Assembly: GCA_028283605.1 (NCBI GenBank) | Contig: JAPWKH010000008.1 | Location: 186,001-250,000, forward strand | Origin: Arachidicoccus sp. | GTDB taxonomy: Bacteria > Bacteroidota > Bacteroidia > Chitinophagales > Chitinophagaceae | Length of the DNA stretch: 64,000 nucleotides | Direction of reading: 5' to 3' | Shown here: one piece after another, positions 9,346 to 18,239 of the stretch | Numbering within the stretch: position 1 is the first letter of the stretch | Layout of the letters: each line of letters starts with the position of its first letter | Notes under the pieces: generated by a model | The model's database searches: none | What the model saw: the letters and a program-made list of their open reading frames with translations, nothing else | What the model was told of the DNA's origin: nothing | Made by a program: the position numbers and the translations under genes

Positions 9346-9666
9346 CTATACAATTGTATATTCTTCTAACAAAGACTTGTCGCATTCTCTTTCACGGGCC
9401 TCTTTTTCAAAACGATTATTGAAATATCCGTTCCGTGCACTTTCTTTACAATACAAAAACACAAAACGGATAAAACCGTATCTTCTATATTGAGCAACAT
9501 GTGCCAACTCATGGCAAATCCAGCTCATATCTTGCAAAAATTCTTGTTTAGAAGATTTATAAAGAAAAATATGCCTGCCTAAGGTAATGGCTATAGATTT
9601 TTCTTTGAGCTTGTAGGCTGCAATACGCGCTATCAGTGAATTTTCATGAAGTTTTATCGAAATCAA
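9346..9666 (-). CDS. Small HExxH-motif (DUF4157-like) putative metallopeptidase
   Basis: 106 residues with 'WICHELAHVAQYRRYG' near residue 50, a zinc-peptidase HExxH signature, followed by 'NRFEKEARERECD', where the acidic residues could be a third ligand. The pattern resembles the short DUF4157-type proteins of Bacteroidota. No ATG exists upstream of the motif in this frame; the only plausible start is TTG at 9666, just after the apaG stop. No signal peptide or membrane segment. It probably forms a two-gene unit with apaG (18-bp gap). Activity is unproven. Confidence 0.65.
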   Translation of the reverse strand: MISIKLHENSLIARIAAYKLKEKSIAITLGRHIFLYKSSKQEFLQDMSWICHELAHVAQYRRYGFIRFVFLYCKESARNGYFNNRFEKEARERECDKSLLEEYTIV

Positions 9667-9684
9667 TTCCGGCTTATAAAATTA

Positions 9685-10071
9685 TCAGTTTAATTTGGAA
9701 GGCGCTATTAAATCAAAGGAAGGAATCAATACCGTAAACGTCTCTTTCGTTGCCTCATTTTCCATTGTATATTCGCCGTACATTCTTCCTATCTCGCTGT
9801 TAAGATTGCACCCGCTTACATATTGGAAAAAATTATCAGGCTCAATAAAAGGTTGCAATCCTACTACACCTTCTCCTTCTACTTCATCGCGTTTCCCTGT
9901 ACTGTCAAATATATACCAGTGCCGCCTCATTAAACGCACGGCATAGCTGTTATGATTTTCAATAGTTATCCTATAGGCAAATAAATACTCATTCATCAAA
10001 GGACGGCTTTGATCGTTTTGATAAAAAGTTTCTACGTTTACTCTTATGCCCTGTGATATTTGAAAAGTCAT
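9685..10071 (-). CDS. apaG: ApaG protein
   Basis: 128 residues, normal for ApaG, a fibronectin-III-like beta-sandwich protein linked to Co2+/Mg2+ sensitivity and Ap4A levels in enterobacteria; its true activity is unclear. Family segments include 'YLFAYRITIENHNSYAVRLMRRHWYIFD', 'VEGEGVVGLQPFIEPDNFFQYVSG' and 'MYGEYTMENE'. It is transcribed toward the small HExxH gene and divergently from the GT5-like gene. Confidence 0.95.
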   Translation of the reverse strand: MTFQISQGIRVNVETFYQNDQSRPLMNEYLFAYRITIENHNSYAVRLMRRHWYIFDSTGKRDEVEGEGVVGLQPFIEPDNFFQYVSGCNLNSEIGRMYGEYTMENEATKETFTVLIPSFDLIAPSKLN

Positions 10072-10208
10072 AATAGAAAATTTTAAGTATAGTAAAGATA
10101 ATGTATAGATATTATCTTGTCAAAAGATTCAAAGGAATAATATCGGCTATAAATTAATCCCTGACTGCCTTTAGGAATATACAAAAAATGCATATAAACA
10201 AATTTTCT

Positions 10209-10216
10209 TACCTTTG
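10209..10216 (+). promoter_or_regulatory. -7 promoter box for the GT5-like/metK unit
   Basis: TACCTTTG matches TAnnTTTG exactly and lies 31 bases before the ATG at 10248. No clear TTG is visible 19 bases upstream. Confidence 0.45.
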
Positions 10217-10247
10217 CAATCCTGTTCAAGAAAACCGGGATTAAAGA

Positions 10248-11063
10248 ATGTCGAGTAAAAAAAGAATTTTGTTTATCGCTACAGAAATGTCTCCCTATTT
10301 AGAACTGACAGAGTACGCAGAGATAATTAACAAACTGGCAATTAAAAGCAACGAATCAGGATTGGAAGTACGATGCATAATGCCGCGCTTTGGCGTTATC
10401 AATGAGCGCCGTCACAGATTACACGAAGTAGTAAGATTATCCGGAATCAATGTTTCTGTTGATAACGATGATTATCCTTTACAAATCAAAGTAGCATCGC
10501 TTCCCAATGCAAGGTTGCAAGTCTATTTTCTTGACAACGAAGAATTATTTAAGAGAAAATTTGTTTTCAGCGACGAAAACGAAAACTGGTATGATGATAA
10601 CGGATTGCGCACCGTATTCTTTGCCAAAGGTGCATTAGAAACAGTAAAGAAATTCGGTTGGCCGCCCGATATTATTCATTGCAGCGGATGGATGACAGGG
10701 CTGATTCCTTTGTATATAAAATCTGCATATAAAAAAGATCCGGTATTTGCGCATAGTAAAGTACTATACTCTTTAGAGCCAAATACTTTTAAAGAAAAAT
10801 TAGGCAAAGGATTTTTAGAACTTGCCAACATCAGCCCAAATATTAATCCGAAAGATCTGGAACAATTCAAAGCAACCGACAATACAGCCATGAATAAAGG
10901 CGGCGCTTCCTTCGCAGACGGGATAATTTTCACTTCTGATAAGCTAGATAAAAAATGGATCGCTGAATTTTCCAAAGCAAAGGGAAAAAAAATATTGCCA
11001 TTCAAAGGTTGGGATACAGATTTAAGTGAATATTTAGAATTTTATCACGAAATTGCCCCTTAG
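10248..11063 (+). CDS. Glycogen/starch synthase N-domain protein (GT5-like, half-length)
   Basis: 271 residues resembling only the N-terminal Rossmann half of GT5 glycogen synthases: 'RILFIATEMSPYLELTEYAEII' at the start and 'WPPDIIHCSGWMTGLIPLYIK' near residue 140. The C-terminal nucleotide-sugar-binding half is missing, so classical synthase activity is doubtful. The 'KxGG' glucan/ADP-glucose loop is also altered ('LELTEYA' where synthases have KTGGLGD). Such half-length proteins recur in Bacteroidota, where I recall them near panC; here metK follows 47 bp downstream, with a weak AT-rich hairpin (11060-11090) between them. Role unknown. Confidence 0.75.
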   Translation: MSSKKRILFIATEMSPYLELTEYAEIINKLAIKSNESGLEVRCIMPRFGVINERRHRLHEVVRLSGINVSVDNDDYPLQIKVASLPNARLQVYFLDNEELFKRKFVFSDENENWYDDNGLRTVFFAKGALETVKKFGWPPDIIHCSGWMTGLIPLYIKSAYKKDPVFAHSKVLYSLEPNTFKEKLGKGFLELANISPNINPKDLEQFKATDNTAMNKGGASFADGIIFTSDKLDKKWIAEFSKAKGKKILPFKGWDTDLSEYLEFYHEIAP

Positions 11064-11110
11064 ATTTTTTTGTAAAATATTTTAATCTAAAAAAACTCAT
11101 TAATTAATCT

Positions 11111-12364
11111 ATGCCTTATTTGTTTACGTCCGAATCCGTATCGGAAGGACATCCCGATAAAATTGCAGACCAAATATCCGACGCTTTAATCGATAATTTC
11201 CTTGCCTTTGATCCTGATAGTAAAGTTGCTTGTGAAACATTGGTAACTACCGGGCAAGTAGTTTTGGCCGGTGAAGTAAAATCAAAAGCATATTTAGACG
11301 TGCAGGAAATTGCACGCGGCGTAATTCGTAAGATCGGATATACCAAAAGCGACTACATGTTTGAGGCCAATTCATGCGGCGTATTTTCGGCTATTCACGA
11401 GCAATCCTCAGACATTAATCAAGGAGTGGACAGAAAGAAAAAAGAAGAACAAGGTGCCGGTGACCAAGGCATGATGTTCGGCTACGCAACAAATGAAACG
11501 GAAAATTATATGCCGCTGGCATTAGATTTGGCACATACTTTATTAATAGAACTGGCTGCCATTCGCAGAGAGGGAAAAGCGATGAAATATCTTCGCCCCG
11601 ATGCAAAGTCGCAAGTAACACTGGAATATGATGACAACAACAAACCTGTTCGTATAGATGCCATTGTTATCTCTACACAACACGACGATTTTGACGAAGA
11701 AAATAAAATGCTGGCGAAAATTGAGAAAGATATCAAAACAGTTTTAATACCGCGTGTCATCAAAAAATACCCCGCTTATAAACATTTCTTCAACGATAAA
11801 ATAAAATATCACGTAAATCCTACCGGTAAATTTGTAATCGGCGGCCCGCACGGTGATACGGGATTGACCGGCAGAAAAATAATTGTAGATACTTACGGCG
11901 GCAAAGGTGCGCACGGCGGCGGCGCTTTCAGCGGAAAAGACCCGAGCAAGGTAGACCGGTCGGCAGCATATGCAACGCGCCATATTGCTAAAAATCTTGT
12001 AGCTGCGGGCATTGCGGACGAAGCATTGGTGCAAGTGTCTTATGCAATTGGTGTTGCACAACCGATGGGAATTTATGTGAACACTTTTGGAACTGCCAAC
12101 GTAGAATTGACCGATGGAGAAATCAGTAAAATCGTTGAATCGGTTTTTGATATGCGCCCTTATTTCATCGAACAAAGATTGAAGCTGCGAAATCCTATTT
12201 ACAGCGAAACAGCAGCTTACGGCCACATGGGAAAAAAGAATGAAATTATCTCAAAAACATTTCAGGCGCCCGACGGAAAAATAATAAAAAAGAAAGTGGA
12301 GCTTTTCACTTGGGAAAAACTGGATTATGTATCCAAACTCAAGAAGGCTTTTAACATCAAATAA
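11111..12364 (+). CDS. metK: S-adenosylmethionine synthase
   Basis: 417 residues. It makes S-adenosylmethionine from methionine and ATP, the methyl donor for most methylations. Signatures include '[19 protein letters not shown]' at the N-terminus, '[12 protein letters not shown]' near 120, '[21 protein letters not shown]' near 245, and the phosphate-binding '[16 protein letters not shown]' that follows. It is on the same strand as the GT5-like gene. No SAM riboswitch-like leader is evident in the 47-bp gap. Length and motifs are complete. Confidence 0.99.
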   Translation: MPYLFTSESVSEGHPDKIADQISDALIDNFLAFDPDSKVACETLVTTGQVVLAGEVKSKAYLDVQEIARGVIRKIGYTKSDYMFEANSCGVFSAIHEQSSDINQGVDRKKKEEQGAGDQGMMFGYATNETENYMPLALDLAHTLLIELAAIRREGKAMKYLRPDAKSQVTLEYDDNNKPVRIDAIVISTQHDDFDEENKMLAKIEKDIKTVLIPRVIKKYPAYKHFFNDKIKYHVNPTGKFVIGGPHGDTGLTGRKIIVDTYGGKGAHGGGAFSGKDPSKVDRSAAYATRHIAKNLVAAGIADEALVQVSYAIGVAQPMGIYVNTFGTANVELTDGEISKIVESVFDMRPYFIEQRLKLRNPIYSETAAYGHMGKKNEIISKTFQAPDGKIIKKKVELFTWEKLDYVSKLKKAFNIK

Positions 12365-12710
12365 TTATGTTATAGATCAGGTCTTCGGTATCTGATTTTA
12401 GAATTTGAACAAATTATGTGCATCCCAAAACAGAAATCATTTTCTGTCTTGGGATTGTTGTATATATACAGAATTGATAATTTGGAAAGAAATAATTTTT
12501 CTTATGAAAAAAGAAACATAATACAGATAGAAAAATATTTTTAGAATAACTTAATTACAAAAGCCGTTTCTTTCTCTAAATCATATTAGGAGTATTTGTA
12601 CTTTCATGATTTTTTTAGTGTCGATTCCATTAATTTTTCTGAATGGTTCTTAGAATGTCAAAATAATAAAATATAGTTATCAGCTGTAAAATATAATACA
12701 GGTGAAATTG
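12365..12710. other. Intergenic region between convergent metK and the M13 peptidase gene
   Basis: 346 bases without a supportable gene. It holds the strong hairpin at 12422-12455 and a weaker ATCAG...CTGAT stem near 12376-12396. The rest is AT-rich with no recognisable signal. Confidence 0.6.
12422..12455. terminator. Hairpin downstream of metK
   Basis: ATCCCAAAACAGAAA-tcat-TTTCTGTCTTGGGAT: 15-bp stem with one mismatch and a 4-base loop. It lies 58 bases after metK, and the convergent gene ends at 12711. The T-run is poor on the plus strand ('TGTTGTATA'), so it may terminate in either direction or protect the 3' end. Confidence 0.6.
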
Positions 12711-14735
12711 CTACCAAATTTTTATCCGCGAAGAATCAGGCAAATACATTTTATCGCCGGGCTGCACATGAAATGCTTCATAGAAATAAGGCGAATTCAT
12801 CAATGGTCCGTTTACGCGCCATACAGGAGGCGAATGTGGATTATTGTTGATCCATAAGCGTAGAAATTCATTTTTCATTTTTACGCGCCATATTTTCGCA
12901 ATGGAAATAAAGAATCGCTGATCGGGCGTAAAACCGCCGATCTTTGCAGTGTCGTGTCCTTCTTTAGTCATTTTGAAAGCATCATAAGCAACGGCAACGC
13001 CGCTTAGATCTGCAGTATTTTCGCCGACTGTCATAGCACCCTTTATATGCAAAGTGTCCAATACGGTAAACGAACTGTATAAATCAATTACCTGTTGTGT
13101 TTTCGCTTTGAACTTTGCATAATCTTCTTTTGTCCACCAGTTTTTTACATTGCCGTCTTTATCATATTGTGCGCCTTGATCATCGAAAGTATGTGTCATT
13201 TCATGACCGATTACCATTCCGATACCACCATAATTGAGTGCATCATCGGCTGCATCATCAAAGTAAGGCGGTTGCAAAATAGCTGCCGGAAAAACAATCT
13301 CATTGGCAGAAGGATTGTTATAAGCGGTAACGGTGGAGGGCGTCGTAAACCATTCTGTTTTATCAACCGGCTTGTTGAGTTTTGCAAGATTAAATTGGTA
13401 ATTATTAGAAGCGGCAGAAACGGTATTCTCAAAATATTTGCCTCTCAAAATTGTTACATGGCTATAATCTCTCCATTTGTCGGGATAACCTATTTTCTTG
13501 GTAATTGCAAAGAGTTTTTCTTTCGCCTTTTGCTTTGTGCTGTCGCTCATCCAGTCGAGCTTATCTATTCGAATGGCATAAGCTTTTTGTAGATTATTTA
13601 CCAATTCCAGCGAACGCTTTTTTGCACTTTCCGTAAAATATTTTTTTACATACAATTGTCCCAAAGCTTCGCCCAAAGCATTATCAATAGCATTAGCTAT
13701 TTTCTCACCGCGTATTTGTTGCACCGCTTGCCCACTCACTACTTTATTAAATTCAAAACCGGCATCTACAAAAGGCTTGCTCAAAATATCAGCATAATTG
13801 TTGAGCGTAAATGCTTTTAAATAGATTTTCCAATCATTTATGGGAACAGATTTTAATAATGAATTGAGCTTATCGTAATAGGCAGGTTGCGATACATCAA
13901 TAGAATCTGTTTTCGCACCTATATTATTCAGCAAATTATTCCAGTCAATATTCGGTTGTCTTTTTGCAAGAGTAGCAACAGACATTTTATTGTAGTTCGC
14001 ATTGATATCCCTCAACTCGATATTTGTCCTGTGTGATGAAGCAATTTGTTTTTCGATACCATAAACAATATCCCCATTCTTCAAAGCAGTTGCAGCATCA
14101 GTTCCTGTAAGTTGAAATAAAGTTGAGATATATTTTTTATATGCATTTTGTATGGCAATGCTTTGCGAATCTGTGCTGAAATAATAATCCCGCTGAGGCA
14201 ACCCGATACCTGCCTGCGATACATGCGCAATATTCATGCTGCTATTTTTATTATCCGGACTTATATAAAAGCCTATGATGGAATTGTTATAATTTTTTGT
14301 TTCATCAGCTACAAAATTTAATAATGCAGCCGTGTTATTAATGCTGTCGATGTGTGTCAGTAGTGGTTTTACAGGTTCATAACCGCGTTGGTTAATAGTA
14401 TTCGTATCCATGCCTGATGCGTAGAAATCCCCAATCTTTTGTTCGATACTTCCCATTGTATTAGCAGCCTTAGAGACACTGTCAAGTATTCCTTGCAAAC
14501 GCAATCTTTGCGGATAATTCATAAACATATATGCGCCTACGCCTGCCTGTGAAGGCGGTATCTGTGCTGTGTCATACCAGATATGATTGACATACATGAA
14601 AAAATTATCACCCGGCTTTATGGAAGAATCAATGCCTGTAATATTTACATATTCGTTTTGGGCATTTTGGTGAGCAACATTTTTACAACTTGCAATTATC
14701 AGGATTCCAATAAAAAAGAATAGCGGTTTTTTCAT
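12711..14735 (-). CDS. M13-family (neprilysin/PepO-like) zinc endopeptidase lipoprotein
   Basis: 674 residues with lipoprotein signal 'MKKPLFFFIGILIIASC'. The peptidase M13 N-domain is followed by the catalytic zinc site 'VIGHEMTHTFDDQGAQYD' near residue 508 and the second-ligand motif 'GENTADLSG' near 571. The C-terminus carries 'PPVWRVNGPLMNSPYFYEAF', also typical. Expected to sit on the periplasmic side or outer membrane and degrade oligopeptides. It stands alone, convergent with metK. Complete length and motifs make the call firm. Confidence 0.96.
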   Translation of the reverse strand: MKKPLFFFIGILIIASCKNVAHQNAQNEYVNITGIDSSIKPGDNFFMYVNHIWYDTAQIPPSQAGVGAYMFMNYPQRLRLQGILDSVSKAANTMGSIEQKIGDFYASGMDTNTINQRGYEPVKPLLTHIDSINNTAALLNFVADETKNYNNSIIGFYISPDNKNSSMNIAHVSQAGIGLPQRDYYFSTDSQSIAIQNAYKKYISTLFQLTGTDAATALKNGDIVYGIEKQIASSHRTNIELRDINANYNKMSVATLAKRQPNIDWNNLLNNIGAKTDSIDVSQPAYYDKLNSLLKSVPINDWKIYLKAFTLNNYADILSKPFVDAGFEFNKVVSGQAVQQIRGEKIANAIDNALGEALGQLYVKKYFTESAKKRSLELVNNLQKAYAIRIDKLDWMSDSTKQKAKEKLFAITKKIGYPDKWRDYSHVTILRGKYFENTVSAASNNYQFNLAKLNKPVDKTEWFTTPSTVTAYNNPSANEIVFPAAILQPPYFDDAADDALNYGGIGMVIGHEMTHTFDDQGAQYDKDGNVKNWWTKEDYAKFKAKTQQVIDLYSSFTVLDTLHIKGAMTVGENTADLSGVAVAYDAFKMTKEGHDTAKIGGFTPDQRFFISIAKIWRVKMKNEFLRLWINNNPHSPPVWRVNGPLMNSPYFYEAFHVQPGDKMYLPDSSRIKIW

Positions 14736-15048
14736 TCAACAAAAACTTTAGTGGAAGATAATCAAGTTTTTAAAAATAATTCATTCGGGTGTAAATTTAT
14801 ATGACTTAGAAGCTATTTTAATTGATTGCAAAATCCTGATTAAATTGTTTTTTCCAAGAAACATTCTTTTCTTAAATAATTCAAGTTGATAGTTAATAAC
14901 CTTTTTAAATTGTATTCCCAAGACGAATAATATAAGTTTTATCAACAATCCCCCTACAAGGTTACAGCATGAATGGATTCTAGCAAACCATGCCTTGCTT
15001 TTATAAGTCATAGAATTAGCAACTTGAATTATAATAATAAATGAGGGG
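14736..15048. other. Intergenic region upstream of the M13 peptidase gene
   Basis: 313 bases. The ORF track shows a 76-residue reading frame on the minus strand (14781-15011), but it has no recognisable family, no clear start signal and the same base composition as the flanks. I see no promoter or repeat I can support. Confidence 0.4.
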
Positions 15049-16980
15049 TTATTTTGTTCTTTTAATCACGATTTTTTCATCGAGCAACTCAAACATTTTT
15101 TTATAAAATGCTTTTATATCAGGATATTCATCAAGCGGATATGCAGGCGCAAGAAAATTGATTGATAACAAATAGCTTACAGAACTGTCAGAAACTTTTT
15201 GGAATATTCTTCGGATAATAATGCTGCTGTCGCCAATGCGCATTAAAATATTTTTTGGCATATCTTCAAATGCAAGGCCGTCTGCAATATTGATGTATCC
15301 TGTAATATTATATGAATGCAGCACATCCATCTGGATAGCCGTTTGCCGTTTGTCTGCCGTGAAAGGATTGTTTTCCGGCCCGCAATATTCATTATACGGA
15401 ATCAATAAATAATTACCCGAATTTTTTGCCGTGCCGCTCAATGATAAGTTGATGTTTAACGGAGACGATATATCGTCTTTGTTTTCTACCTCAAACGAAT
15501 CCACTTTCAATCCGATATTTTTATTTAATGCGAAACTTGATTTTATATTATTTTCTTCTACATCTTTGAGGGTTTCGATTCTTGCGTAACTATCAAACGT
15601 CAAGTTTGCAAAGCCAGATATTTTTCCGTCCCGGGCAATATTAAAATTTGCCATTCCCCTCGTTGTAAATTTATCCTTCGTATCTGAAATGCTGATCCAT
15701 CGCGATGTTTTATTGTCTGCAATCAATGCTGAAGTAAAATTAATATTACGTGGTATTACGTTATACGGCGTGTATTTATCCGCAGCATTCATAATATATG
15801 GAGTGCTCTCTGTTTCGGCATAAATCATTACTGCATCAAATTCGTTTAGGTCTACATAAGCGGGATTTGCCAAACCATGATCGTGTGTGCTTACTAAAAG
15901 AGGAAGGGCATTTATTTTATAATCTCGCAACCAATTGATGACTAAAAAATTGATGTCGGCAATAGAGCCTTGTTTTTTATCCCATGCAGATTTTACACCG
16001 CTGTTGTCATCAGAAGAAATGCTTCTGAAATCATTGCATTTCATGCGGCTTTGCACATATTCATAAACAGTTTTTACTTTTTCCCGATCGTTTTTGCATA
16101 ATGCAACAGCGGCATCAAGATCTTCCGGGTGATGTATATTTCTTTTTAGTTGGCCGCCTGCACTGTAGTCATCAAGATATTCTTCACACTGCTTCTGCCA
16201 GTTCGTTCCCACTTCGATTACGTTTTGCCCCGGAGGTGTAATGGTTGTAAGATTAAAATCCACACGCTGCATATAATCCAGCCAGCCGGACATGTATGGT
16301 TCTTCGTGGATGCTTGCAATATTGCGCATGATGAACCAGTTACCTGTATAGTCTGTACTTTTCTTTATCTCAATATCCTGCCGCCGGTTTACCTGATAAG
16401 TAAAATTGAAATAATCGGGAACTATCAGATTATATGCGCTGTACTTTACGGGATATTCGTTCTGGAAAAACCAGGAACGAATGTTCCAATAAGATTTTCT
16501 ATAGCTGGTATATTTGTACTCAACTACAGAGCCTACGCGTACATCGGGCAATGCAAAAGAAATTTCTGAATAATTATTATCTAAGGGCTTATCAAAAACA
16601 TCTGATTTTTTTAGTTTGCTTACAACTACTTTTCCTGTACTGCTGTCCAGATTATATACATAACCTTCTACTGTAGAAATTCTTTCATTTCCATCTTTGG
16701 AATAATACCTGATTTTTACATCTGCCGCTTTTGAAATTCCTGCTTCTTTAAACACTTTGAATTTCTTCCTTGTTTCGGTTTGTACAGTCACGCCGCCACC
16801 GAAATTATAAGTAACAGTTCCTAAATTTACCAGGCACTCCAATGGTTGGCCGGGATCAAAATCACAATCCTTTAATTCCAGTTCAGAATTATCCGGCTTG
16901 CCGAACCCAATAATCTTATCTTGTGCAAATGCCTGAAAAATAAATAGCGTATAAACTATAAGCAGAAAATAAAATTTCAT
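15049..16980 (-). CDS. DUF3857/transglutaminase-like domain secreted protein
   Basis: 643 residues from the ATG at 16980; the ORF track start four codons upstream is TTG and less likely. Signal peptide 'MKFYFLLIVYTLFIFQAFAQ'. A DUF3857 beta-domain with 'RVGSVVEYKYTSYRKSYW' near residue 150 is followed by a transglutaminase-like fold ('DREKVKTVYEYVQSRMKC', then 'KQGSIADINFLVINWLRDY'). The position of the catalytic Cys of true transglutaminases appears to be Ser/Ala, so enzymatic activity is doubtful, as in many Bacteroidota relatives. Probably periplasmic or surface-exposed; function unknown. Confidence 0.85.
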   Translation of the reverse strand: MKFYFLLIVYTLFIFQAFAQDKIIGFGKPDNSELELKDCDFDPGQPLECLVNLGTVTYNFGGGVTVQTETRKKFKVFKEAGISKAADVKIRYYSKDGNERISTVEGYVYNLDSSTGKVVVSKLKKSDVFDKPLDNNYSEISFALPDVRVGSVVEYKYTSYRKSYWNIRSWFFQNEYPVKYSAYNLIVPDYFNFTYQVNRRQDIEIKKSTDYTGNWFIMRNIASIHEEPYMSGWLDYMQRVDFNLTTITPPGQNVIEVGTNWQKQCEEYLDDYSAGGQLKRNIHHPEDLDAAVALCKNDREKVKTVYEYVQSRMKCNDFRSISSDDNSGVKSAWDKKQGSIADINFLVINWLRDYKINALPLLVSTHDHGLANPAYVDLNEFDAVMIYAETESTPYIMNAADKYTPYNVIPRNINFTSALIADNKTSRWISISDTKDKFTTRGMANFNIARDGKISGFANLTFDSYARIETLKDVEENNIKSSFALNKNIGLKVDSFEVENKDDISSPLNINLSLSGTAKNSGNYLLIPYNEYCGPENNPFTADKRQTAIQMDVLHSYNITGYINIADGLAFEDMPKNILMRIGDSSIIIRRIFQKVSDSSVSYLLSINFLAPAYPLDEYPDIKAFYKKMFELLDEKIVIKRTK

Positions 16981-17147
16981 TATTGCAGACAAGTTAAGGT
17001 AATAGAATAATTTTTTTGAGAATGTGTTTATCGAATGTAGTATAATTCTTTTTTGAGATAAAAATTTCTCAATATTTTTTTTGTTTGAACGATGCTGTTA
17101 AACAAGAGAAATAATCAAGTAATTTCGATCTCTTTAAAAAATTAATT

Positions 17148-18233
17148 ATGTCAATTGAGAATAAAGTAGTTTATCTGAACACGGCCGGTTGCGGATTGGT
17201 AAATGATTCTATTTTGCAGGCTGGCGTGGAATTATATAAACAATTTGCAATAAATAGTTCCGGCGCATCCGAGCAATGGCGAGACGTAGATTCATACCGA
17301 GTGAGAAAAACGGTTGCAGATTTCATGAATGCACCGCAAGAAAATATTGCTTTGATTCCCAATTTTTCTTATGCAATGAATGCGATTGTGCATTCTTTAA
17401 AAGGCAATGAAAAAATATTATTGTATAAAAAAGATTATCCTTCTTTGACAATTCCTTTTGTTCTCAATCATTTTGACATTACTTGGATTGATGACGAGGA
17501 AGATAATTTTATAATTGACATAAATAAGATAGATACTTTCATAAAAGAAAAAAAGATCGATATTGTTGCCATTAGTCACGTACAATGGCAAAGCGGCTTT
17601 AAGCTTGATCTGGAAAGGCTTTCAGCTATCTGCAAACAAAATGATGTATGGCTTATAGTAGACGCCACGCAAAGTCTCGGTGCTATCAATATTAGCTTGT
17701 CTGAATGGCCTATTGATGTTTTTATTGCAAGCAATTACAAATGGATGAATGCAGGTTTTGGCACAGGAATTTTATTTATGAATAATGAATTTCTGCAAAC
17801 TTATCCGCCGGTAATCAGTGGCAATAATAGCAAGGCATTTACTTTTGAAAATGGAACCTATTCCTATAATGCCAATATTTTAAATTTTGAACCGGGGCAT
17901 CTGAATCAATTCGGATTGAATGTATTGGCTAAAGCAATTGAAGAAAAAAATGCCATCGGTTTAAAAAATATCGAGGCAAATAACATGTTCCTTACAAAAA
18001 AATTGCTTGAAGAACTTGTTCAATTACCTGTTGAATTAATAGGCGATCCAAGTATTGATAACAGAGCTTCCATTGTAATCATCAAAGACAAAAACGGGTT
18101 ACACGATTTTCTGCAAAAACGAAATATCATCACCACTTCTCGCAATGGAACGATACGCATCAGCATGCATTACCACAATACTGAAGAAGATATTGATGCA
18201 ATTGTAAATGCAATTAAAGATTGGGCTAAATAA
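17148..18233 (+). CDS. Class V aminotransferase-fold PLP enzyme
   Basis: 361 residues, cysteine desulfurase/isopenicillin epimerase-like. Visible motifs: the N-terminal 'YLNTAGCGLVNDSI', the cofactor-binding Asp in 'LIVDATQSLGAI' near 175, and the Schiff-base Lys in 'SNYKWMNAGFGTGILF' (Lys198). The C-terminal small domain ends 'TIRISMHYHNTEEDIDAIV'. These enzymes use PLP for transamination, desulfuration or racemisation of amino acids; I see no residue pattern that fixes the substrate. It ends 6 bp from the convergent metF gene. Confidence 0.9.
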   Translation: MSIENKVVYLNTAGCGLVNDSILQAGVELYKQFAINSSGASEQWRDVDSYRVRKTVADFMNAPQENIALIPNFSYAMNAIVHSLKGNEKILLYKKDYPSLTIPFVLNHFDITWIDDEEDNFIIDINKIDTFIKEKKIDIVAISHVQWQSGFKLDLERLSAICKQNDVWLIVDATQSLGAINISLSEWPIDVFIASNYKWMNAGFGTGILFMNNEFLQTYPPVISGNNSKAFTFENGTYSYNANILNFEPGHLNQFGLNVLAKAIEEKNAIGLKNIEANNMFLTKKLLEELVQLPVELIGDPSIDNRASIVIIKDKNGLHDFLQKRNIITTSRNGTIRISMHYHNTEEDIDAIVNAIKDWAK

Positions 18234-18239
18234 TTGCTT

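Noticed and set aside
11060-11090. TTAGATT...AATCTAA stem between the GT5-like gene and metK
   Set aside because: Seven AT-rich pairs with a long loop overlapping the stop codon; too weak to call as terminator or SAM riboswitch.
11744-12226. 160-codon minus-strand ORF inside metK
   Set aside because: Antisense of the conserved metK C-terminal half.
14781-15011. 76-codon minus-strand ORF between the M13 peptidase and DUF3857 genes
   Set aside because: No family resemblance, no signal or membrane pattern that looks designed, and composition equal to the intergenic DNA.
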